Below, piece by piece: positions 8,664 to 19,982 of a stretch of 64,000 nt of DNA. This DNA is from Acidocella sp. (lineage in GTDB: Bacteria; Pseudomonadota; Alphaproteobacteria; Acetobacterales; Acetobacteraceae): contig JAQNCT010000001.1 of the NCBI GenBank assembly GCA_029077825.1, positions 87,828 through 151,827 of the forward strand. The letters are read 5' to 3'. The translations under genes were made by a program, and so were the position numbers. Position 1 is the first letter of the stretch, and every line of letters starts with the position of its first letter. The notes below the pieces were generated by a model. It ran no database searches, had not been told where the DNA came from, and saw only the letters and a program-made list of their open reading frames with translations.

Positions 8664-10091
8664 TCAGCCCATCAAGGCGCGTGCCGCCGCACCCGCCGCA
8701 CTCACCAGCGGGCCAGGAATAAACACGAAAAATACTGTGGCCAGTGCGCCCGCCAGCATAACCAGCCTTACACCACCCGCCGCTTGGTCAAAATCAGGGC
8801 TGCCACTATCAAAATACATTACCTTGATGACCCGCAGATAATAATATGCCGCCATCACGCTGGTAAGCACGCCCACCACCGCCAATGTGTCCAACCCGAC
8901 ATTGATGGCGGCGGCAAATACATAGAGCTTGCTAAAGAACCCAGAGAGCGGCGGGATTCCCGCCATTGACCATAGCAGCACCGCCAGCGCCAGCGCATAA
9001 CCCGGCTTCTGGGTGGATAGCCCGGCCAAATCGGCAATGGTTTCCACCGCCTGCCCCTTGCGGCGCATCGCGATGATGCAGGCAAACACGCCAAACGACA
9101 TCACGATATAAATGGCGAGGTACACCAAAGTTGCCTGCACCCCAGCCTCAGTGCCCGCCGCCAACCCAATCAGCGCGTAACCCATATGGCCGATTGAGGA
9201 ATACGCCATCAGACGTTTTATGTTGGTCTGGCTGATGGCTCCCAAAGCCCCGATTGTCATTGAGATGATGCTGAGAATTTCAATCAGCATCTGCCATTGG
9301 CTGAGCAGGTGACCAAATGGCCCGACCATGACTGAAATCAGCAACGCCATGGCTGCTACTTTCGGGGCGGTGCCGAACAGTGATGTCACCGGGGTGGGAG
9401 ATCCCTCATAAACGTCGGGGGTCCACATATGAAACGGTGCCGCCGAAATTTTGAACGCGATGCCCACCAACACGAACACCACGCCAATCACGGTGCCGTA
9501 ACCCGCACCTTGGCTGGCGTTCAGCTCCTGGGCGAGAGCGGCAAAGTTGGTTGTGCCGGCAAAGCCATAGACCAGCGAGATCCCATAAATCAGCAGGCCG
9601 GAGGCCAATGCGCCAAGCACAAAATATTTCAAGCCAGCTTCGGTGGAGCGCAGGGAATCCCGTGCAAACGCCGCGCAAATATACAACGCCAGCGATTGCA
9701 GCTCAAAGCCGAGATACAAAGTCATCATGTCAGACGCTGAGATCATCACGATCATCCCAAGCACCGCCATAACCACCAGTACCGGGAATTCGAAACGCGC
9801 GATGTCTTCACGCTGGTTGTAGTCAAGCGACAGGACCAACGCCGCCGCAGCGCCCAGCAGTACCAGCACATCGGCATAGCGGGTAAAATCGGTGGTGGTC
9901 AGCAAGCCGCCAAAAACCATTCCGGCGGGGGCCAGCAAAACAAATACGCCGGTCACCGCAAACAGCGCTACCGCCGCTAAGCTACAGGCGATGAACTGAT
10001 TGCCCTTAGCAAGCACACCAAACATCAGCAGCGCCATACCGCCCAGGCCCAGTGCCAGTTCCGGCAGTAATGTTGGAAATAGCGGGCTCAT
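8664..10091 (-). CDS. nuoN: NADH-quinone oxidoreductase subunit N
   Basis: Antiporter-like membrane subunit of Complex I, 475 residues with about 14 transmembrane helices. The conserved helix-5 Glu lies in 'MMTLYLGFELQSLALY' and the central Lys in 'FKISAAPFHMWTPDVYEGSP'. It forms one of three proton channels in the membrane arm. Its ATG overlaps the nuoM stop (ATGA). It is the last nuo gene, followed 8 nt later by birA. Confidence 0.97.
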   Translation of the reverse strand: MSPLFPTLLPELALGLGGMALLMFGVLAKGNQFIACSLAAVALFAVTGVFVLLAPAGMVFGGLLTTTDFTRYADVLVLLGAAAALVLSLDYNQREDIARFEFPVLVVMAVLGMIVMISASDMMTLYLGFELQSLALYICAAFARDSLRSTEAGLKYFVLGALASGLLIYGISLVYGFAGTTNFAALAQELNASQGAGYGTVIGVVFVLVGIAFKISAAPFHMWTPDVYEGSPTPVTSLFGTAPKVAAMALLISVMVGPFGHLLSQWQMLIEILSIISMTIGALGAISQTNIKRLMAYSSIGHMGYALIGLAAGTEAGVQATLVYLAIYIVMSFGVFACIIAMRRKGQAVETIADLAGLSTQKPGYALALAVLLWSMAGIPPLSGFFSKLYVFAAAINVGLDTLAVVGVLTSVMAAYYYLRVIKVMYFDSGSPDFDQAAGGVRLVMLAGALATVFFVFIPGPLVSAAGAAARALMG

Positions 10092-11620
10092 TTGGTCACC
10101 ATGGCTAGAGACACCGGCGGCACGGATAGCGGCGGGGTGAGTGACGCAAAATGCGCCTGCACCATCGCGCTCACCGGCGCCTCAAAAATATGGGTGAAGC
10201 TGGTCGGATAAATGCCAATCCAGAGCACCATCATCGCCAGCGGCACCAGCATGGCAAACTCAACGGCGCTGAGGTCTTTCAGGCCATCCAAACTGGGCCT
10301 TGCGGTTTTATCAAACAGCACGGCACGCAGCAGCACCAGCATGTAGGCAGCACCCAGCACCATGCCGGTCGCGCTCAGCAGCGAGACCCAGAAATTCACT
10401 TTCATGGCGCCAACGATCACCAGAATTTCGCCAACAAACCCCGAAGTGCCAGGCATGCCCATTGAACCAAGCGCAAATAACATCAGCAGCGTGGCATAAA
10501 CCGGCATCCGCACCGCCAGACCGCCGAGCTTCGAGAGTGTCATGCTCTCGCCTCGCGCCAACAGCACGCCGACACAGATAAACAAGCCCGTGATGATGAA
10601 ACCATGCGAGAGCATTTGCAACAAGGCGCCCTCGATCCCTTCGACCGTGAAGGTAAAAATTCCAACCACGATCAATCCCATATGAGCCACCGAAGAATAG
10701 GCGATCATCCGCTTCATATCGGTCTGCGCCAGCGCCACCAGCGAAACATAAATCACCGCCACTACGCCGAGCGTAAACATCAGCGGCGCGGCTACCGCGC
10801 TGGCGTGCGGCAGCATCGGCACGGTAAAGCGCAGGAACCCGTATGACCCCATTTTGGAGAGCACCGCCGCCAGCATGATGGTACCCGGCAGCGGCGCCTC
10901 GCCGTAGGCATCAGGCAGCCATGTATGCAGCGGCCACACCGCCGCCTTGACCCCAAACGACACCAAAAACGCAATAAACAACCATGTTTGCACCTGCGGC
11001 GGGATCGGCGTGTGCAGCAAAGTTACCATATCGGTGGTGCCAGCGTTACGCCACATCCACACCAGCGCCAGCAGCATCAGCAATGATCCTGTTAACGTGA
11101 ACAGGAAGAATTTTACCGCCGCATAAACCCGCCGCTCGCCGCCCCAGACACCGATAATGAGATACATCGGCAGCAATACCGCTTCAAAGAAAACATAGAA
11201 CACCACGAAGTCCAAAGCGCAGAACATGCCGATGGTCATGGTATCAAGCAGCAGAAACGCAATCATGAACTCGCGCACACGCTTGTTGATCGACCAGCTT
11301 GAGACAATGGCGATCGGCGTGATGAAAGCCGAGAGAAGAATGAGAAACAGGCTGATGCCATCAACACCCATGCGATACTGCACGCCCAGACCGCTCAACC
11401 AGGAATGCGCCTCGACAAACTCAAAGCCCGGCTGGGCAGGGTCAAACACCACCCATAAATACACCGCCAGCGCCAGCACCACCAAGCTGACCCAAAGCGC
11501 CCCCCAGCGGGCATTGCGCGCCACCGCCTCGTCATCGCCGCGTAACGTAGCAATAAACGCCACCCCCACAAGCGGCAGGAAGGTAATCAACGAAAGAATT
11601 GGAAAGCCCAGCGAATTCAT
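10088..11620 (-). CDS. nuoM: NADH-quinone oxidoreductase subunit M
   Basis: Antiporter-like proton-pumping subunit, 510 residues with about 14 membrane helices. 'VFYVFFEAVLLPMYLII' carries the essential helix-5 Glu and 'KAAVWPLHTWLPDAYGEAP' is the family signature with the central Lys. It is separated from nuoL by one nucleotide and overlaps nuoN by 4 nt. C-terminal residues after 'SFTHIFEAPVSAMVQ' form a short tail. Confidence 0.97.
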   Translation of the reverse strand: MNSLGFPILSLITFLPLVGVAFIATLRGDDEAVARNARWGALWVSLVVLALAVYLWVVFDPAQPGFEFVEAHSWLSGLGVQYRMGVDGISLFLILLSAFITPIAIVSSWSINKRVREFMIAFLLLDTMTIGMFCALDFVVFYVFFEAVLLPMYLIIGVWGGERRVYAAVKFFLFTLTGSLLMLLALVWMWRNAGTTDMVTLLHTPIPPQVQTWLFIAFLVSFGVKAAVWPLHTWLPDAYGEAPLPGTIMLAAVLSKMGSYGFLRFTVPMLPHASAVAAPLMFTLGVVAVIYVSLVALAQTDMKRMIAYSSVAHMGLIVVGIFTFTVEGIEGALLQMLSHGFIITGLFICVGVLLARGESMTLSKLGGLAVRMPVYATLLMLFALGSMGMPGTSGFVGEILVIVGAMKVNFWVSLLSATGMVLGAAYMLVLLRAVLFDKTARPSLDGLKDLSAVEFAMLVPLAMMVLWIGIYPTSFTHIFEAPVSAMVQAHFASLTPPLSVPPVSLAMVTK

Positions 11621-11621
11621 C

Positions 11622-13541
11622 TTAGCGCACCAACAGGAAGATACTGAGGAAGCCCAGCAGGCCGATCAGCATAATGAACGCATACAGCGCAATCGAGCCG
11701 GTTTGCAGCTTCACGCTTTGCGATGAGGCATCCGAGGTCAATGCCGCCAGCCCGTTCGGCACACCGTCGATCATCTGCTCATCACCCACATGCCATGCGA
11801 ACTTTGCCAGACGCATGGTGGGCTTCACCAGCACCGCATCGTACAACTCATCAAAGTACCATTTATTCAGCAGGAACTGATAAACCCCGGCAAAGCGCGT
11901 GGCGAATAGCGATGGCAGGGTTGGCACGAAAATATAGAATGTCGCCGCCACCAAAATCCCTGCAATACCTGCAAATAATGGCGCCATCGCAACCATCGAT
12001 GGAATAGTCTCGAACGATTGCATAATACTGCCAGCGCTGATGCTGGCTCCCCAGAAGTTTGCTGAGCCAGTGCCAACGAATAAGCGATCCAGCATAAAAC
12101 CAGTGGCGATCGCACCACAAGCCAACAGCGCCAACGGTGCCAGCATCACCAATGGGCTTTCATGCACATGGTCCTGCACATCCTGCGGGGCGTGTGACTT
12201 GCCGTGGAAGGTCAGCAAAAACAGCCGCGATATATAAAATGCCGTCAGCCCGGCGGTAACCACGCCGCAGGCCCAGCCGTACATGCCAACCGCCGAGTGG
12301 GAAGCATACGCGGCATCCAAAATAGCGTCTTTTGAATAGTAACCCGAAAACGGCGGAATGCCGGCCAGCGCCAATGCGCCAATCAGCATCATCAGCCAGG
12401 TGAACGGAATTTTCTTGAAAAGCCCGCCCATCAGGCGAATATCCTGCTCTTCAGACATCGCGTGAATCACTGAGCCAGCCGCCAGGAACAGCAGAGCTTT
12501 AAAGAAGGCATGGTTGATCAGATGGAACATCGCCACTGGATACGCGCCCACACCCGCCGCCACGAACATATAGCCAAGCTGCGAACAGGTGGAATACGCA
12601 ATGATGCGCTTGATATCATTCTGCACGCAGCCCACCGTGCCCGCGAAAAACGCCGTGGAAGCGCCAATGACCGTGACCACCTCCAGCGCCACTGGCGCTG
12701 CATTCAGCAATGGCGACATCCGCACCACCATGAACACCCCCGCCGCGACCATGGTGGCCGCGTGGATCAAGGCGGAAACCGGGGTTGGGCCTTCCATCGC
12801 ATCGGCTAGCCAGGTGTGTAAAAACAACTGTGCAGATTTACCCATCGCGCCGATGAACAACAAAACACCGATCACTTCGAGCGCTGGCAGCGGCGTACCA
12901 AACAGCCGGTAATGGTCGTGCGCATGGGCACTGACCGCGGCAAAAATCTCATCGAACGAAATGGTCTTGAACACCAGATAAGTGAGCGCAATACCGATCG
13001 CAAACCCGACATCACCCACCCGGTTGACGATGAACGCCTTAATCGCGGCCGCATTCGCCGTAGGCCGTTCGTACCAATAGCCGATCAGCAGATATGAGAC
13101 GAGGCCCACACCTTCCCAGCCGAAGAACAGTTGCAACAGATTATTGGCCGTCACCAGCATCAGCATGGCAAAAGTGAACAGCGACAAATAGGCGAAAAAG
13201 CGCGGCTCGGTTTTATCGTGCGCCATGTAGCCCACGCTATAAATATGAATGAGCGCCGAGACAAAACTGACCATCGCCACCATCACCAGGCTGAGCATGT
13301 CCTGACGCAGCGTCCAGTCCGGTGCGAAATTACCTACCGAAATCCAGACAGCGAGATGCAAAGGCGCCAAACCGCTACCTGATTGCACAGCTTGCGCAAA
13401 GTCCAGCACACCAGCGGCAGCCGATATCCCCATGAATAAAATGCTGGCCGCGATTGAGAGTTGCTTGCCCAGAAATGGCCGGAATATTCCGGCCAGAACG
13501 GCTCCCACCAGCGGCGCAAAAACGGCGATTGAGGTCAGCAT
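11622..13541 (-). CDS. nuoL: NADH-quinone oxidoreductase subunit L
   Basis: Largest antiporter-like subunit, 639 residues, with about 15-16 membrane helices and the C-terminal lateral helix that braces the membrane arm. 'LFFGWEGVGLVSYLLIGYW' contains the conserved Glu and 'AQLFLHTWLADAMEGPTPVS' the channel signature. Spaced by one nucleotide from both nuoK and nuoM. Confidence 0.97.
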   Translation of the reverse strand: MLTSIAVFAPLVGAVLAGIFRPFLGKQLSIAASILFMGISAAAGVLDFAQAVQSGSGLAPLHLAVWISVGNFAPDWTLRQDMLSLVMVAMVSFVSALIHIYSVGYMAHDKTEPRFFAYLSLFTFAMLMLVTANNLLQLFFGWEGVGLVSYLLIGYWYERPTANAAAIKAFIVNRVGDVGFAIGIALTYLVFKTISFDEIFAAVSAHAHDHYRLFGTPLPALEVIGVLLFIGAMGKSAQLFLHTWLADAMEGPTPVSALIHAATMVAAGVFMVVRMSPLLNAAPVALEVVTVIGASTAFFAGTVGCVQNDIKRIIAYSTCSQLGYMFVAAGVGAYPVAMFHLINHAFFKALLFLAAGSVIHAMSEEQDIRLMGGLFKKIPFTWLMMLIGALALAGIPPFSGYYSKDAILDAAYASHSAVGMYGWACGVVTAGLTAFYISRLFLLTFHGKSHAPQDVQDHVHESPLVMLAPLALLACGAIATGFMLDRLFVGTGSANFWGASISAGSIMQSFETIPSMVAMAPLFAGIAGILVAATFYIFVPTLPSLFATRFAGVYQFLLNKWYFDELYDAVLVKPTMRLAKFAWHVGDEQMIDGVPNGLAALTSDASSQSVKLQTGSIALYAFIMLIGLLGFLSIFLLVR

Positions 13542-13542
13542 A

Positions 13543-13851
13543 TCAACCCTTCATCAATGTCACGTCCTCGACCTCGATCGAGCCACGGTTACGCGAATAA
13601 ATCACCACAATCGCCAGCCCGATGGCGGCTTCAGCGGCAGCGACAGTGAGCACAAACATAGTGAAAACCTGCCCCACCATGTCATGCAGCGCGCCGGAAA
13701 AGGCGACGAAATTGATGTTGGCGGCGAGCAAAATCAACTCAATAGACATCATGATAACAATGATATTCTTGCGGTTCATGAAAATGCCGAACACGCCAAT
13801 CACCATCAGCAATCCGGCAACCACCAGAAAATGTGAAAGTGCAACTTGCAT
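13543..13851 (-). CDS. nuoK: NADH-quinone oxidoreductase subunit K
   Basis: Small membrane subunit (102 residues, three helices) of the fourth proton channel. The conserved membrane glutamates are seen at Glu38 ('[11 protein letters not shown]') and Glu74 ('[11 protein letters not shown]'). Length is normal. Its start shares one base with the nuoJ stop. Confidence 0.97.
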   Translation of the reverse strand: MQVALSHFLVVAGLLMVIGVFGIFMNRKNIIVIMMSIELILLAANINFVAFSGALHDMVGQVFTMFVLTVAAAEAAIGLAIVVIYSRNRGSIEVEDVTLMKG

Positions 13852-14486
13852 TACAGCGCCTCCTCGGCTGGCGCAGGCAGTTTTGCCGCTTCACCCAGCT
13901 TGGCGTTTACCATCCGCAATGTATCGGCTGGCACCCGCGCATGCTGGGCGCTTACATCCTGGCGCTTACCGCGGTTGCGGTCGCGCAAGGTCAATACAAT
14001 CGCACCGATCATCGAAACCAGCAAAACTGCGCCAGACAGCTGGAACAGAAAGATATATTTGGTATAGAGTAGCGAGCCCAAAGCCACCGTGTTGCTCACA
14101 TCAGCCGGGGTTGGTGATTGCAGGAACACTGCCGTACCCGGTGCCATGGTCCAATTCACCGCCATAAACGCCAGTTCGCCAAACAGCACCATGCCGACCG
14201 CCAGGCCAACCGGCGCATAGCGTTGCACGCCCTCGCGCAAGGCCACAAAATCAACATCGAGCATCATCACGACGAACATGAACAGCACCGCAACCGCGCC
14301 GACATACACAATCACCAGCACCATCGCCAGAAACTCGGCACCAGCCATCAGGAACAGCACCGCGGCGTTGATGAAGGCCAGGATCAGGAACAACACCGAA
14401 TGCACCGGGTTGCGGCTGCTGATCACCATGACCGCCGAGGCCAGCAGGATGGCAGAGACGATGTCAAAGAAAATATTTGCAATCAT
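13851..14486 (-). CDS. nuoJ: NADH-quinone oxidoreductase subunit J
   Basis: Membrane subunit of 211 residues with five helices in the first ~165 residues. '[21 protein letters not shown]' is the TM3 segment that includes the pi-bulge in known structures. The C-terminal ~45 residues are hydrophilic and rich in Ala and Pro, somewhat longer than in E. coli. It follows nuoI after 7 nt. Confidence 0.96.
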   Translation of the reverse strand: MIANIFFDIVSAILLASAVMVISSRNPVHSVLFLILAFINAAVLFLMAGAEFLAMVLVIVYVGAVAVLFMFVVMMLDVDFVALREGVQRYAPVGLAVGMVLFGELAFMAVNWTMAPGTAVFLQSPTPADVSNTVALGSLLYTKYIFLFQLSGAVLLVSMIGAIVLTLRDRNRGKRQDVSAQHARVPADTLRMVNAKLGEAAKLPAPAEEAL

Positions 14487-14493
14487 GTTTGTT

Positions 14494-14985
14494 CTACCGG
14501 TACGGCGCGTCGAGTTCGAGGCGTTTGGCGAGTTCGGGTTCCCACCGGTCGCCGTTGGCCAGCAGCTTCGCTTTGTTATACATCAACTCTTCGCGGGTTT
14601 CGGTGGCAAATTCAAAGTTCGGGCCTTCAACAATCGCATCCACCGGGCAGGCTTCCTCGCACAGGCCACAAAATATGCATTTGGTCATGTCGATATCATA
14701 ACGCGTGGTACGGCGCGAGCCATCATCACGCGGTTCGGCCTCGATGGTAATGGCCTGCGCCGGACAAACCGCTTCACAAAGCTTGCAGGCAATGCAGCGT
14801 TCCTCGCCGTTCGGATAGCGGCGCAACGCATGCTCGCCCTTGAAGCGCGGGCTGATCGGGTTCTTCTCGAATGGGTAATTCAGCGTCACTTTCGGCTTAA
14901 AAAATGTACGCAATGTCAAAGCCATGCCGGAGACAAGTTCCGTCATCAGCAAGCCGCGCGCGGCACGATCAAGACGCATACTCAT
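14494..14985 (-). CDS. nuoI: NADH-quinone oxidoreductase subunit I
   Basis: Ferredoxin-like subunit, 163 residues, holding clusters N6a and N6b that pass electrons toward N2. Ligands: C64, C67, C70, C74 ('[12 protein letters not shown]') and C103, C106, C109, C113 ('[12 protein letters not shown]'). The N-terminal ~30 residues form an amphipathic helix along the membrane. Lies 15 nt after nuoH. Confidence 0.98.
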   Translation of the reverse strand: MSMRLDRAARGLLMTELVSGMALTLRTFFKPKVTLNYPFEKNPISPRFKGEHALRRYPNGEERCIACKLCEAVCPAQAITIEAEPRDDGSRRTTRYDIDMTKCIFCGLCEEACPVDAIVEGPNFEFATETREELMYNKAKLLANGDRWEPELAKRLELDAPYR

Positions 14986-15000
14986 ACCGCCCTTATGTAA

Positions 15001-16014
15001 TTAAGCATTTGGCAACCACCCGAAAACTTCCAACACGCCGGCCACCAGTACCAGATAGCCCAGCGAAAGCGGCAGAAATACTTTCCAGCCAAGCGCCATC
15101 AACTGGTCATAACGGTAACGCGGAAACGTCGCCCGCACCCATATGAATACGAACAGGCAGGCAAAAAGTTTCAGCAAAAACCATATAACCCCCGGCACCC
15201 AGATGAATGGCGCAAAGGGGATCGGCGAAAGCCAGCCCCCCAGAAACAAAATCGTGGTGGTGGCGCTGATCAAAATCATGTTGGCATATTCACCAAGGAA
15301 GAACAGCGCGAAGCTCATGGCGCTATATTCCACGAAGAACCCAGCCACGATTTCAGTCTCGCCCTCTGCCAAATCGAATGGAGCACGGTTGGTTTCAGCC
15401 AAACCAGATATGAAAAAAACCACAAACATCGGAAACAGCGGAATGGCGAACCAGATATGGCGTTGCGCCATAACGATATCATTCAGGTTTAGACTGCCAA
15501 CACAAATCAACACCGTGACAATGACAAACCCCATGGAGACTTCGTAGGACACCATTTGCGCCGCACTACGCATCGCGCCCAGAAAGGCGTATTTCGAATT
15601 ACTGGCCCAACCAGCAATGATAATGCCGTAAACACCAAGCGATGAAATGGCGAGCAGGTACAAAATACCCACATTGATGTTGGCGATCGCCCAATGGTCA
15701 TTTACCGGAATTACGGCCCAGGCAACCACAGCGAGACCAAAGGTGATCATTGGTGCCATCATAAATAAAATCCGGTCTGAACCGGCCGGGATAATGGTTT
15801 CCTTAAACATCATCTTCAGCGCGTCAGCGAATGGCTGCGCGAGACCAAACGGCCCTACTATATTCGGGCCTTTGCGCAGCTGTATGGCGCCCATCACCTT
15901 ACGTTCGGCGTAAGTGAGATAGGCCACGCCAATCAACAATGGTACGATCAACGCCAGAGATTTCAGCAAGGTTAAAATGACAATGCCGAGATCAGTGTCA
16001 AAAAACGCCATCAT
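15001..16014 (-). CDS. nuoH: NADH-quinone oxidoreductase subunit H
   Basis: Membrane subunit of 337 residues with eight helices that forms the quinone chamber with NuoB and NuoD. '[20 protein letters not shown]' near residue 40-55 and '[20 protein letters not shown]' are the two strongly conserved loops. Its ATG overlaps the nuoG stop by 4 nt (ATGA). Confidence 0.98.
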   Translation of the reverse strand: MMAFFDTDLGIVILTLLKSLALIVPLLIGVAYLTYAERKVMGAIQLRKGPNIVGPFGLAQPFADALKMMFKETIIPAGSDRILFMMAPMITFGLAVVAWAVIPVNDHWAIANINVGILYLLAISSLGVYGIIIAGWASNSKYAFLGAMRSAAQMVSYEVSMGFVIVTVLICVGSLNLNDIVMAQRHIWFAIPLFPMFVVFFISGLAETNRAPFDLAEGETEIVAGFFVEYSAMSFALFFLGEYANMILISATTTILFLGGWLSPIPFAPFIWVPGVIWFLLKLFACLFVFIWVRATFPRYRYDQLMALGWKVFLPLSLGYLVLVAGVLEVFGWLPNA

Positions 16015-18056
16015 TCGGCGGCCTCCGCCTGAGTGCCGTAATGTGCCGCGACGCAGGCTGCCATGGTGGGGCTGGCACGGCTGATCGGGTCGGTCTGATA
16101 GTAGTTATGCACCGCATTGCTGAACGGCACCGAACCGATGCCAGCCGCGTCACCAACCGGCGCTTCATGGTTCAGCCCGGCCAAACGGCGAACCTCGCCA
16201 ATCTCACCGAAAATCGGGTTGGCCTGAATCAGCCGCGCCCGCAATGCAGAAACATCATCATAAGGCAGCGCGTGGCCGATATAGGCGCTGATGGCGCGCA
16301 GAATCCGCCAATCTTCCCGTGCATCACCTGGCGGGCTGACTGCCATGAAGCCAAATTGCGCACGGCCTTCGGTATTCACATAGGTACCGGGCTTTTCGGT
16401 ATAGGCAGCCCCCGGCAAAATAACATCGGCCCGCGCCGCGCCGGCATCCCCATGATGGCCCTGGTAAATCACGAAGGTTTCACGGCCGATTTTCGACGTA
16501 TCAAATTCATCCGCCGCCAGCAGCCACAATACATCCACGCCGCCGCCCAGCATCGCCGAGATTTTTTTGCCGCCCACACCCGGCACCAACCCCAAATCCA
16601 GAGCCCCAACCCGCGCTGCCGCCGTGTGCAGCACGTTGAACCCATGCCATTCGGCATTCAGCATGTTGTATTTCGCAGCCAGCGCCCAAGCCGCCGCCAG
16701 CACCGCCGCGCCATCGTCACGCTGCAACGCACCTTGACCGAGAATGATCATAGGCTTCTTCGCCGCCTGCAACTTATCAGCAAAGCCACCCAGCGCCTTC
16801 AAACTCTCAGGCCCACTACCGATATAGTCAAATTCGTATGTCAGATCAGCAAGTTCGCCAATCAGCCCCACCGCCAGCCCGCCGGTTAGCCAGCGTTTGC
16901 GAATACGGGCATTCAACACCGGGGCTTCGCGGCGCGGGTTGCTGCCGATGATCAACAGCGCATCAGCCTCCTCAATACCGGCGATGGTGGTGTTGAATAA
17001 ATAAAATTCCCGACGTGAGGCATCGAGCGCTGCGCCATCCTGCCGGCAATCGATATTCGGCGAGCCAAGTGCCGACATCATATCTTTCAGCGCTAGCATG
17101 CTCTCAGCATCGCACTGGTCACCGATGATCGCGCCGATTTTTTCGCCCGGCACGGCCTTTATGCGGTTCGCAATAACCGCGAAAGCCTCTTCCCAACTGG
17201 CTGCACGCAGCTTGCCATTTTCACGTATCCACGGGCGGTCCAACCGGCGGCGCTTTAAGCCATCCACCGCAAAGCGCGACTTGTCGCCCAGCCATTCCTC
17301 ATTCACCGCGTCATTCACCCGCGGCAGAATGCGCAGCACCTCAGCACCACGCGCATCCACGCGGATGTTGGCGCCCACAGCGTCAAATACATCCACACTA
17401 TCAGTCTTTTTCAACTCCCAAGGCCGGGCCGTGTAGGCGTAAGGCTTTGAAGTCAGCGCCCCGACGGGGCAAAGATCAATAATGTTGCCTGAAAGTTCCG
17501 AACTCAGCGCCTTTTCAACATAGGTGCCAACCCGCATCGATTCCCCACGCGCGGTCGCGCCCAGTTCCGGCACACCAGCCACTTCGGTCGAGAAGCGGAC
17601 ACAGCGCGTGCAATGAATGCAACGCGTCATGGTGGTTTTTACCAGCGGCCCCCAGTCGGCCTGGCCAACCGAGCGTTTATTTTCCTCATAGCGCGAATAG
17701 CCGCGGCCATAACCCACAGCCTCATCCTGCAAATCGCATTCACCACCCTGGTCGCAAATCGGGCAATCCAGCGGGTGGTTGACCAGTAAAAATTCCATCA
17801 CGCCACGGCGCGCCTTGCGCACCGTTTCAGTATCAGTTTTGATCACCATGCCATCACCCACCGGCTGCCCGCATGAGGCCACCGGCTTTGGCATCTTCTC
17901 AATTTCTACCAGGCACATCCGGCAGTTTCCGGCAATGGAAAGCCGCTCATGGTAGCAAAAGCGCGGAATTTCCTTACCCGCCATTTCGCACGCCTGCAGC
18001 ACCGAAGACCCGTTGGCAATTTCTATCTCGATCCCGTCAACCGTAACCTTTGCCAT
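16011..18056 (-). CDS. nuoG: NADH-quinone oxidoreductase subunit G
   Basis: Largest peripheral subunit, 681 residues, an Fe-S chain with a molybdopterin-oxidoreductase-like C-terminal domain. N1b ligands C34, C45, C48, C62; N5 ligands H94, C98, C101, C107 ('[14 protein letters not shown]'); N4 ligands C146, C149, C152 and C196. The extra N7 site found in some enterobacterial NuoG is not evident. Placed 3 nt after nuoF and overlapping nuoH by 4 nt. Confidence 0.97.
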   Translation of the reverse strand: MAKVTVDGIEIEIANGSSVLQACEMAGKEIPRFCYHERLSIAGNCRMCLVEIEKMPKPVASCGQPVGDGMVIKTDTETVRKARRGVMEFLLVNHPLDCPICDQGGECDLQDEAVGYGRGYSRYEENKRSVGQADWGPLVKTTMTRCIHCTRCVRFSTEVAGVPELGATARGESMRVGTYVEKALSSELSGNIIDLCPVGALTSKPYAYTARPWELKKTDSVDVFDAVGANIRVDARGAEVLRILPRVNDAVNEEWLGDKSRFAVDGLKRRRLDRPWIRENGKLRAASWEEAFAVIANRIKAVPGEKIGAIIGDQCDAESMLALKDMMSALGSPNIDCRQDGAALDASRREFYLFNTTIAGIEEADALLIIGSNPRREAPVLNARIRKRWLTGGLAVGLIGELADLTYEFDYIGSGPESLKALGGFADKLQAAKKPMIILGQGALQRDDGAAVLAAAWALAAKYNMLNAEWHGFNVLHTAAARVGALDLGLVPGVGGKKISAMLGGGVDVLWLLAADEFDTSKIGRETFVIYQGHHGDAGAARADVILPGAAYTEKPGTYVNTEGRAQFGFMAVSPPGDAREDWRILRAISAYIGHALPYDDVSALRARLIQANPIFGEIGEVRRLAGLNHEAPVGDAAGIGSVPFSNAVHNYYQTDPISRASPTMAACVAAHYGTQAEAAE

Positions 18057-18059
18057 GAT

Positions 18060-19355
18060 CTATTCCGCCGCCTGCGCCAGCGCATTTCGCTGCTGCGCTT
18101 CAATAACCCGTTGTTCTACCAGCGGCCTAAAGGCCCGCAGCAACCCTTGGATCGGCCAGGCCGCGGCATCGCCGAACGCACAAATCGTGTGGCCTTCCAC
18201 CTGCCGTGTCACGGTTTCCAGCAAATCAATATCCGAGAGTTGCGCTTGCCCGTCCACAATCCGCGCCATCATGCGCATCATCCAGCCGGTACCTTCACGG
18301 CATGGCGTACACTGGCCGCAGCTTTCATGCTTGAAGAATTTCGAGAGTCGCCAAATTGCCTTGATCACGTCAGCGGATTTATCCATCACGATCACCGCAC
18401 CGGAGCCAAGCCCGCTGCGCACATCCTTCAGACTATCAAAATCCATCAGGATGGTGTCGCACATCTCCTTGTTCAGAATCGGCATTGAGGCACCACCAGG
18501 GATCACTGCCTGCAAATTATCCCAGCCGCCGCGTACGCCACCAGCATGTTTCTCGATTAAATCCTTCAAAGGAATGCCAAGCTCTTCCTCAACATTGCAG
18601 GGATTATTTACGTGGCCTGAGATACAGAAAATCTTGGTGCCGGAATTTTTCGGGCGGCCAAGTGCCGCAAACCACGGTGCGCCACGGCGCAGAATGGTGG
18701 GAACACCAGCTATGGTCTCAACATTATTCACGGTCGTCGGGCAGCCATAAACACCCATCGCTGCCGGGAAAGGCGGCTTCATGCGCGGCATGCCTTTTTT
18801 GCCTTCAAGGCTTTCCAGCAATGCTGATTCCTCGCCGCAAATATACGCACCCGCACCGCGATGCACATACAAATCAAAATCGAACCCGGAACCAGCCGCA
18901 TTTTTACCAAGCAAGCCAGCTTCATAGGCTTCAGCAATCGCCGCGTTCAGCCGCACCGCCTCGTTATAATATTCGCCACGGATATAAATATAACCGGTAT
19001 TCGCCCCCATCGCGAAACCCGCGATCAGGCAACCCTCAATCAACTTATGCGGCTCGTTCCTGATGATATCACGGTCTTTGCAGGTGCCCGGCTCGCTCTC
19101 GTCAGCATTCACCACCAGGTAACTCGGGCGGCCATCACTTTGCTTTGGCATAAACGACCATTTCATACCGGTCGGGAATCCCGCACCGCCGCGGCCACGC
19201 ATCCCGGAAGTTTTCACCTCCTCGATGATCGCATCGCGGCCACGCGCCAAAAGTTCAGTAATCCCGTCCCAATCTCCACGTGACTTTGCAGCCGCCAGCT
19301 TCCAATCCTGCAAGCCATAGAGATTTTGATAAATCCGGTCTTTATCGTTCAGCAT
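18060..19355 (-). CDS. nuoF: NADH-quinone oxidoreductase subunit F
   Basis: NADH- and FMN-binding subunit, 431 residues. '[16 protein letters not shown]' (about 50-65) is the glycine-rich nucleotide site, '[14 protein letters not shown]' the second conserved block, and '[12 protein letters not shown]' plus a later Cys in 'HTICAFGDA' bind cluster N3. Electrons enter Complex I here. It follows nuoE after 3 nt. Confidence 0.98.
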   Translation of the reverse strand: MLNDKDRIYQNLYGLQDWKLAAAKSRGDWDGITELLARGRDAIIEEVKTSGMRGRGGAGFPTGMKWSFMPKQSDGRPSYLVVNADESEPGTCKDRDIIRNEPHKLIEGCLIAGFAMGANTGYIYIRGEYYNEAVRLNAAIAEAYEAGLLGKNAAGSGFDFDLYVHRGAGAYICGEESALLESLEGKKGMPRMKPPFPAAMGVYGCPTTVNNVETIAGVPTILRRGAPWFAALGRPKNSGTKIFCISGHVNNPCNVEEELGIPLKDLIEKHAGGVRGGWDNLQAVIPGGASMPILNKEMCDTILMDFDSLKDVRSGLGSGAVIVMDKSADVIKAIWRLSKFFKHESCGQCTPCREGTGWMMRMMARIVDGQAQLSDIDLLETVTRQVEGHTICAFGDAAAWPIQGLLRAFRPLVEQRVIEAQQRNALAQAAE

Positions 19356-19358
19356 CTC

Positions 19359-19982
19359 TCACTCCACCGGTTCACTGATGGGCAGCAGCGCCGTCAAGCC
19401 AGCTGCCGGTGCCGAGCCGCTGCGGCCCGCCGTGGAACCCGCTGGCGGCAACGCACCCCCTGCTTTTAAATTCTCCAGCATCGCTTGCGTACGCGCACCA
19501 TCCATGTCTTCAAAATAATCATCGTTAATCTGCAAAATCGGCGCATTCACGCAACCGCCCAAACATTCCACTTCGGTCATAGTAAACAAACCATCTTCAC
19601 TGGTTTCACCAAACTCTGAAATACCTGCGTGTTTCTTGCAGGCCGACACCACTTCATCCGAGCCGCGCAGCCAGCATGGCGTGGTGGTGCAAACCTGCAG
19701 GTGATATTTGCCCACCGGCTTGGTGTTATACATCAGATAAAATGTTGCGACTTCGTAAACCCGAATCGGCGCCATGCCGAGCCGTTTAGCAATCACATCC
19801 ATTGCCACGCGCGGCACCCAGGCCGAACCGGTATGGCGCGCCACCTGCCGCTGCGCGATATCAAGCATAGGCATCACGGCGCTTGCCTGTTTACCAGCCG
19901 GGTAACACGCAATGGCCGCCAGTACCAAACCCTCAGACTCGGTATCAAATTCAAAACTCGTTGGTTCAGCCTGCATCGTCAT
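19359..19982 (-). CDS. nuoE: NADH-quinone oxidoreductase subunit E
   Basis: Thioredoxin-fold subunit with the [2Fe-2S] cluster N1a, 207 residues. Ligands C98, C103 ('CTTTPC') and C140, C144 ('CLGGC'). After residue ~175 there is a Gly/Ala/Ser-rich low-complexity tail of about 30 residues, longer than in E. coli NuoE (166 residues) but common in alphaproteobacteria. Start overlaps the nuoD stop by 4 nt. Confidence 0.97.
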   Translation of the reverse strand: MTMQAEPTSFEFDTESEGLVLAAIACYPAGKQASAVMPMLDIAQRQVARHTGSAWVPRVAMDVIAKRLGMAPIRVYEVATFYLMYNTKPVGKYHLQVCTTTPCWLRGSDEVVSACKKHAGISEFGETSEDGLFTMTEVECLGGCVNAPILQINDDYFEDMDGARTQAMLENLKAGGALPPAGSTAGRSGSAPAAGLTALLPISEPVE